Source of the DNA: Ciona intestinalis
Lineage: Eukaryota > Chordata > Ascidiacea > Phlebobranchia > Cionidae
DNA: 64,000 nucleotides
NCBI RefSeq assembly: GCF_000224145.3
Contig: NC_020168.2
Span: 3,066,554 to 3,130,553, forward strand
Direction of reading: 5' to 3'
The notes beneath the pieces are model-generated. The model had not been told where the DNA came from and did not search any database. It worked only from the letters and a program-made list of their open reading frames with translations. The position numbers and the translations under genes were made by a program. Position 1 is the stretch's first letter, and every line of letters starts with the position of its first letter. This document shows, one piece after another, positions 52,201-61,200 of this stretch.

Positions 52201-55200
52201 GAAAAAATATCATTCTCTTTTAAAAATAAATAAAATAACTTATATAGTAGTAGGGTGGGGAAGACGGGGCATCTTTAGCACGTAATATCCAAATATACTG
52301 ATTGTGTTTTAAACAATTAACTATGTTCTATGGGATTCGTAAGGATACGGATTTATAATTCTTTGAATGTTTTATGTTTACCACCAAATGAGACGAGAAA
52401 TAAGAATGAAAAGGTGTCTCATCTTCTCCCACCGTGCTATATTCTTTTTATTAAGAAATAAAATTATTATATTTTGTCAATAAATAAGTAAAATAGCTTA
52501 TTTACTTTTTATTCATTTTTACTTTTAAACTTACCCCCACATACAAGATCAAGGAAATCATTTATATCATTTAATCGAGGAAAAATACATTGTAAGTTTT
52601 CTTTCCTGTCCTTCATAAGTGAGTCAAGGTTGGACCATTGATGGGAAAAACTATCTGCTGCTTTATCAGCATAAAACTTCGCGCTGTCATAATCACCCTG
52701 AAACAAAGAGGCATTTTTCCAGTGGTTGGGGTAATGGATCAAAACCAATTTCTAGGTCATCAAGGACCTTACCAGTATAAATAGAAGCATTTAAAATGGT
52801 TAAGCCATGGTTAAAACAAAGTGTGTTATGTTTTATTTTCTAAAAAGCATAAATAATGGCTGTTGTCTAAAAAGTTAACAAGAAGTGGCAGTTTGCTAAG
52901 TATATATATGTAAAAAATTACAATAAAAACTAAATTCTTAAATGCAACCTTATAAATGTACATCATAGCCAAATGTTCAGAGTAGTTTTTCTCCACCATA
53001 TTTTTCCTAGCGTCATCTCCTTGCATTGAATCATCAAAAAACTCACAAAGTTCATTTCCAGCTTCTATGTTGCCTTGAAGAAGCAGCAGAAGTTTTGAAT
53101 GAACTGATGTGTCCAGAAACCGTTGCTGTGACAACAAAAAAAAGGAATTCTGTTAAGTGGTTACAATAAATAAATGTAACTTTTTTGTTAGAAATAAATA
53201 AATGAATTTATTTGTTGGGAATAAATGAATGCAACTTTTTCATCCCTGTATGACAGTGCAACTGCAGTCGTTATTTATACCACGGGTGTTCTGCAATTAG
53301 AGAGTCTTGCCTAAAGGTGGCTGTACACAGTATCCGGAATTCGTCCGAGTTGTCTGTTTTGTCTGGATTTCGCTGCCGCATGCGTAATTGGACATGGGTT
53401 TGCATATGACTCCGCATGCGAATTCGCACGCCGGATACTGTGTACAGCCACCTTAAGACAGCATCCCATACTAGTAGCAGTCGAAAAATTAATTCAGTTT
53501 CACTATATTTTACCAAGCCTTCGTGTGACAGGGCAACTGCAATGGTTATACCATGGGCGTTGTGAAATTAGAGAAATTAGAGACTCTTGCATAAGACATC
53601 ACTTCATACTAGTAACAGTCGACAAATAATTTATTTTCACTATATTAAAAAGCACTTCATTTGACAGAGCAACTGCAGTTGTTATACCACTGACTTTGTG
53701 AAATTGGAGACTCTTGCATAAGACACCACCTCATACTAGTAACAGTCGAAAATGATTTTTTTTTTTACTATAATTACAAAGTACTTCTAACAACCTCATA
53801 TTCAGGAACCCTCCATACTTGTTTTAAGCTACAATTTGTATCTTCCAGATAATCATTAAGTTCTGCATCGCAAACTGCATTAACTTGGTCCCATCTGAAA
53901 TAAAGTATGTTTTTAAAAAAATTGGACTAAATTTGATTTTTAAATCGATAAGCTAGGAAGAGTTAGCATACCTTTTACATTTGTTGGGCAAAAAGTGGTT
54001 TTATTTGATGTTTAACTGCAAGTCATGCATGATGGATTCATATTAGGATAATTGGCCAAAAAAGCAGTATATGATATACAAAGTAAACAGTATACCTCAC
54101 ATTACACTAGTGGATCTATTACTCAAGTAAATACTCGAATTGGGCTATGAGAACGCTAGTTTACAATGTTGTCTACAAAGTACATAAACATTAAGTTGAA
54201 ATTAGTAAAAATAATAATTAGTTTTTTTAAATTTTCCACTTACAATTCTTACTCTATATTTTATTCTGACCTGGCAAGATTTTTGAAGCAGTTAATCAAA
54301 CAATCTTCCCAAACATCTTTCTCCACCTCACTTACATCATTCTCCCAATCCTCCTTGTGTAGCGCCTGCGTTACAAGTAAGATTAACACCAAACACATTG
54401 GGAAATGTAAATTAGTCAATTTTAGACAAAATATGCATTGTTAAATGTAGATTAGCCCATTGTACATAACAAAAACAGATTGGTAAATGTAGATTAGCCA
54501 ATTTTTATTAAAAAATTCATTGTTAAGTGAAGATTAGCCAATTTTAGACACCAAACACATTGGTAAATGGAGATTGGCCAATTGCATAGAGTATATGGCA
54601 TTGGACGCAAGTCACATAAACTTAAAGCTAAATGTAGATTAGTAAACTTCATACAACATATAACAATTTCTTAACTAACTCATCAAGGGCCCAATTTTTT
54701 TCTTTCCATACATAAAAATAAATTATTTAAAACAGAAAGGAGAAAACAATTAAAATTAAGAAAAATAACTTCTTAAAGAGACAAATAAATGTGATTTTAA
54801 TATAGAAGAGGTATATACTGGGTAAACCCTCCATTTTAACATAGGCTTGCATGGACCAGTAAATAAGTTCTTTTTGTCTTTGATTGTATGAAATTAAAAG
54901 GGAATCTCCTCGCAGAAATATAAAGTTCTGACACATTAATTTCTGAAAAGTGCTAAATAAATTAATTATCACATCAAATAAATTCAGTGAAAAATATGCA
55001 GCTAGCTTCGCGAGCCTCATACATTTTTTTACGGGCCTTATTTGGCCCAGTTGCATACCCCTGATATAGAACACACAACTTCACCTCATTGTAAACTTTA
55101 TAAGCAGCAGTGTAATCACCACAATCCTCCAAAGCTAATCCTTTAGCTGTTGATTTATTCGATTCAGAATCTCCACTGAATATTCCACGCAAGACGTCGA

Positions 55201-58200
55201 ACTCATCCAGTGATTTGTAAAGTCTAAGTACCATTACGGACAATAATATAATAATATAAAACAATTTTACTATATTATAATAATACAACATGATATTTTA
55301 CTATAATATAATAATATAAAAAAGGTTTTTAATATAAGAGTATAACATAACATATTATTTTGTTTATCTCTCTGAAAATGATAGAAAAAATCAAATTATT
55401 AAAACAATAAAGAAAAGGGAATCAACAGCAAAACAACAGTCGATAAAATATGCTATGGTGAAATGGTATGAAAAAGATTTTTGCTTAAAAAGCATGGCAG
55501 TATATGAAATATTTTCAGTAGGCATATTTCTATTCTATTCTTTGTGGGTGAGGTCAATGACCTTCCATTTAGGCCAGATTTGGCCCATTACTCCAACACT
55601 CAGGAAAGCTCATTTAAGTCCTTTATGCGACTGGTGCCGCTCATAAGAAAAGTTAAAAACATGCAGTCACCAGAGTAAATATCATATCCCTATAAAAAAG
55701 GAATCGAAGGCAAAACGAAAAATCGAAGGCAAAACACCATTCATTAAAACAAGCTTGGAGGTAAATTTAGTTACACCTTGTAATAATCAAAGTTTAAGTT
55801 ATGTAAATTTAGTTATACCTTGCTAGTTCAATCCACAACACAGGGTTATTCCCCATCCCACTAACATGTGTCTTCTGTTTTTTATGTGAAGGTTCCTTGA
55901 CACTGTGTTTGTCATCGATTATGTATTGCTCCAACAAAGTGATGCCTACAATAAAAATATATAGTAGTGTGAGGTAAGATGGGACACCTTAGTCCATAAT
56001 ATCCAAATACCCTGATCGTGTTTTAAACAATTAGTAGCGGTTTATTGGAGTCAGGTGGACACGGAACGAGAAAATGGAATAAAAGGTGTCCCGTCTTGCC
56101 CCAACCGTACTATAATATAATTAATTAAAATAATTACAGTACAACTATTTACATATAATATAACACATGTAGGGGTATAGATTAGTAACCAGAAAATATC
56201 AGGTTTGATTCTCCATGCTGCTACCAATTTTAGGTCACACAGAAACGTACATAGGACAAATTAAGCTAGTACAAATGCATAGGACAAATTAAACCAGCAA
56301 ATTGTATAATATAAGAGATATATATTTACATTTCCTCTAAATGGCATCTTCAGTCTATTATTTAAATCAAACCCTCTTACCAAGAGCATGTTTATTGGAT
56401 GCAAGAGATGATGAAGAAATATGAGCAGGAATAAGTTTGTTGAATCCCACATAGTCATGATTACGAAGCGCTACTTCTTCCACACATGCAATAAGGGAGG
56501 GATTTTTTTCCGTCGAAATTTCAAGAATTTGAAACATTTTGTCACCAATGTTTGCAGGGGTGTTCTGGATGGTGGTATATTTATACTTTAGGTAATCGAA
56601 GACTTAACCCATTGACTGTAAAAGAGTGCATTCTGAGATCAAGTATTTGAAATATCAATCTAAAAATATACAATCTTTGCATAACATTATTAAATTTATG
56701 CATTCTAAATTCGGGAATGTTTATTTTTTCGTTTATCCCAACAATCTAGGTAAAACTGAAAAACTACAAATAACTAATTGCCCTAAAAAATTCCAGCTGT
56801 ATTTTAATTTTTTGCATCTTAATTTTGCATATAACAATAATTAACTCAATTCCACTAAAATTAAAAAAACAAGATGTGTTTTGGAAAAACAAAAAAATTC
56901 TACAAAAGTAAGTTTTTGTGAACCCTACCTCTTCCCCATCCCTTTTCCTTTCTTCTTTCAAGATGGCGCACACAAGAGAGGAGAGAACAGATTTTGAGAG
57001 GACAGCATCATACTGACACGCGGATGCAAGAGGAGCTATGATAGATTTGTTTGGGATCTGAACATCCGGTAATTCCCCATCCCTATACCTTCGATGCAGA
57101 GTGACATCATTTGATCTTCGTTTTTCATGCTCTTTCTGAAATGTCTGAAAATGCAGAAATGTCTGAAAATGCAGAAAGTATTTAAATATAAGTTATAGAT
57201 CTTCATGAGTTTGCTTTAATTCTTGTCTTTTATATATAGTGTCAACTGTTGTTTATAATTTTTTTTGGGGGGGAATTTTTATCAATATTCATACTCAAAT
57301 ACATTCATACTTCTAAACTCACTACAACCCAATTTATTGAAAAGATTCTGACAAAACATATAGCATACTTATGACCTAAATTTTGTATATACAGCTTTAA
57401 CAGTCTGTTTTAAACGACTGTTTTTTGTTATTTCTACCTATTTGGAAATTTCGATAAAAAGAGCTGACGCACAATATACATAAATACAATGTGTTAATCT
57501 ATTATTTTTGATAGTTTATACTTTATCAAAGCTGTGTCCTCCCTAATAATGTTATGTTTTTATATAATAATATTGTTTATCTAATCATGTGGCTGTGTTA
57601 TGAGATGCCGCACTACAAAACCAATTTTCCTCAATCCAAGTGGAGTTATATTTGGTGTGACCTTGAATGACCTTGGTTCAGTTTTCACTTACATGCTAAA
57701 TATAATATGGGTCATAGTCAAGGACCTGGGATTTAGGCTAAATTTGAAGTTTATGCCAACCCAAATACAAATATCTACCTCCTGTCTTCTCTTCTTTACT
57801 TCTTGCACTCGAGCAAAGTTGATTCTTGAATCCGTTTGTTCTTTAAGAAATCTTCTGCGTAATCTTTGAACATCTATGTTTACCCCAAAACCTGAAATAA
57901 CAAAATATTTGTTATGTACAAGTGAGGTTTTATTCCACTGTATGAGAATGTTGGTCCCTCTAAGCCAGTTTATTAGTATTGGCCATACTAATAAACTGGC
58001 CAACTTAAAATAGATTGAGAGCCCTGGGCCAACAAAAGCAATTTAATAAGCAATTTCTCCATGCCTAAAAACGTCTAAAAAATAATTTACTCATTTTTTA
58101 AAAAAATGCTCCTAAATTGGGAATAGACAAACACAGTTACTTTTTACATATCAGGGGTCATTTTACCCTGTAAAGATTATCTAAATAGGATGTCAAAACT

Positions 58201-61200
58201 AAGGCCAGCAAAACTCTTGACCGAAGAGCCAAAATACAAGTACAACATGCCTGACAGCAATAATATATTATAACATGTTTGGCTGTGATAAGGTGTTGCG
58301 CGCCGGTCGCATGAAAGACCTAAGTCAGCTTTCTGGGTGTTGGGGTGGCAGGCAGAACTCATATAAAAAAAATAAAAAAAAATATATATATATTATACAG
58401 TCCCTTTTTATATTTGCAAACACACTCTACTGTAAACCAAACAAATTACTTTACCTCGTTGTTTCTTCTTCTGTCCTTCTTGTTTCACCAAATCCACTTT
58501 CCCAAACTCTGGGCCTGGTTTATCTGTCACAAGTTTTCTGCCCAGCCTTCTATATGAGGCGGGAGAAGTTATGGAACTTGCTAGTAAAGAACTTTTCTGG
58601 TGATCTCCAACAGCAAGGCTTGAAAATGTGTCAAGGCTGCTACCCGTCATCCAATTGTATGAACTCTTACCACCTGGGTTGTGAAAAACATTAATTGGAC
58701 AATGTTGGTATACTTAAAAGAGTTAGCATAGAGGTCATGATAAACATAAAAATCTTATTAAAATAAATATTGAAAAAAGTTTTAGAAAAGGTGTTTTTTA
58801 GGGTCATTTTACCCTGATGAAGAAGACTGAATAGGACGTTGTTTAACAAAATTTTAACTGGAAGAGCAAAAATATAAGTATAATGTTTCTTACAGCAGGA
58901 GTTTATAAAATGAATGAATGAATGCAACTTACTTTATCCTCTAGTGGCAAAAGTCATTATAACACAGGTGTTCTGTTTCATACACCTCTAGCCAGCTTAC
59001 AATTTACCATATATATATATATATGTTACTTTTTGGGTGATTGTTTTTTTGTATTATTTTTTTATGTATTGCTGATAACTTGGACAACCCATTAGTGACC
59101 ACTGGGATGAAGCAATTGCCGATAAATGTCTTGCCCAAGGACACATACACCCACAATGGTAGCATTGTTGAGCCATAACAAAATGAAAAAATTAATTCAC
59201 CCACAAAGTAACATTTATACATGGTAATTCGTAAGCTGGTACGAGGTGGATAAAACAGAACAGCTATGTTATACTGACTGTCATTTCCTGCCACGCGAGG
59301 ATAAAGCAAGTTACATTCTTAGATTTATATTTATTTAGCATTATGTAACCCCACCTTCCACAGTTGCAGTGAATTGTAAATCTTGTTGAGTTGCGAGAAT
59401 CCTATTCGGATTTTGTTTTCGTGAGGTTACATCACCAGATGAATTACCCAGAGTTTCCACGAACATTGGAACCAGACTCGCGTACTGGTGTCTCCAACTG
59501 TTATCTATCTCATACTCCTAATAGTATGAATAAAGTAATAAATAGGGGCAGTGTTTCAAGAGATAAGAAAGGAAGTAAGATCTAAAAAATAAAAAAGTAG
59601 AAGAAAAAATGCAACTTGTAAAAAGGGTAATAATTCAAATAGTAACTTAAAAAGGAATAAAAAAGCAAACTATCCATATTTTTTTTAAAAAGGTCTAAAA
59701 AGACAAACAATTCAAAGTAATCTTTAAGTACAACGTTGAAAAAGCATATTGTATGAACAAAAAAAGAAATCAAAAAATATTTAAACTTTAAACAATATTT
59801 AAAAGTAAAATTTTACCTGAAATACACACTCGGAGAGAGGAAGATCAAATATTGCTCGATCAAAGTCCGGACTCAATGATGTACTTTGGAGGATCAATCC
59901 AACTGCATTGCAGAGGAACCGGGACTCCTCTAAGGAAGAGTCGTAAAGATCTTGGAAGATTCCGGACACTTTATGGATGGGAGTAATCGGAAGACGACTT
60001 TCGTCGCTCCAGAAATTCATGGCTCGATTTCTGAGGTAAAAATGATAAATTTTGTTTTTTAACTCAAAATTTTTTAATAATGAATGAATGAATAAATGGA
60101 ATTTATTTCGTCTCTTCGGTCACAATAACGAAGAACAAAAGAGTGGACAAAAGTGAAAAGACAGGTAGTAACGGTAAAACAACAGTTGTTAAACACGCTT
60201 ATTGACAAATAAGAAAGAAATATTGTTTTGGATAAAAGTCGTGACCGTTACAACCTACAGACAATACAATAAAAAAATTAAATAAATAACATTAACTAAA
60301 CATATTAAGGTTCTAATTGGGAGAAAAGTGTGCGTAAGGACACAACCCGTACAATAAAACATCATTGTCTGGCCCTATGGCACTGTAGGCTAGCGCGCCT
60401 GCCTCTAACCTAGAGGTCATAGGTTTAATGCTTGTTGGTGCAATACACATGTCTTTGAACAATACACATGTGACATGTCTTTGTACATTGTACATGTCTT
60501 TGACCAAGACACTTAAAAACAATGGCTCCAACCCAGTGGTTACTAATGAGTGGTCCAAATAGTCAGCCATACAATTTATAGAATGTTTAGTAATTTTTTA
60601 TTTTATTTTTATTTTAGATTCACTGATAATAAAAATAGAAATAAATTTTATTTATGTTTTATCCTAGCATTCAATTCTATGTGGAAAAGGTCCTGACCTC
60701 CGATTTGCATCAGATTTTTTTTGCATCTTTGTATGGCTAACAATTTGGAACGCGTAACCTCTATGTTAGAGGCGGGCGTTTGTGCAACGAATATGATATA
60801 TCTATGTTAGAGGCGGGCGTTTGTGCAACGGATATGATATATCTATGTTAGAGGCGGGCGTTTGTGCAATGGACATGATATATCTATGTTAGAGGTGGGC
60901 GTTTGTGCAAAAATATGATAAAGCAGATGTATTCACACATATATATATATATATATATATCAGGAAAAACATGAAACATACCTCAATAACTCTTCTGGAT
61001 CACTGAGACATTTAAGAAGAAATATTTTTGACAACTTCATAATTTCAGAATGCTGATCAGTTGATGATAAGCTGTAATAATACAAGTTAATATTAATTCA
61101 ACTATATTGAGGATAAATATAACAGCTTAATCCAGGGTTGTACAACAAATATATTTGTTCTTCTATTACATGCATAGGCTTTGAAAAACATACACCTGAA

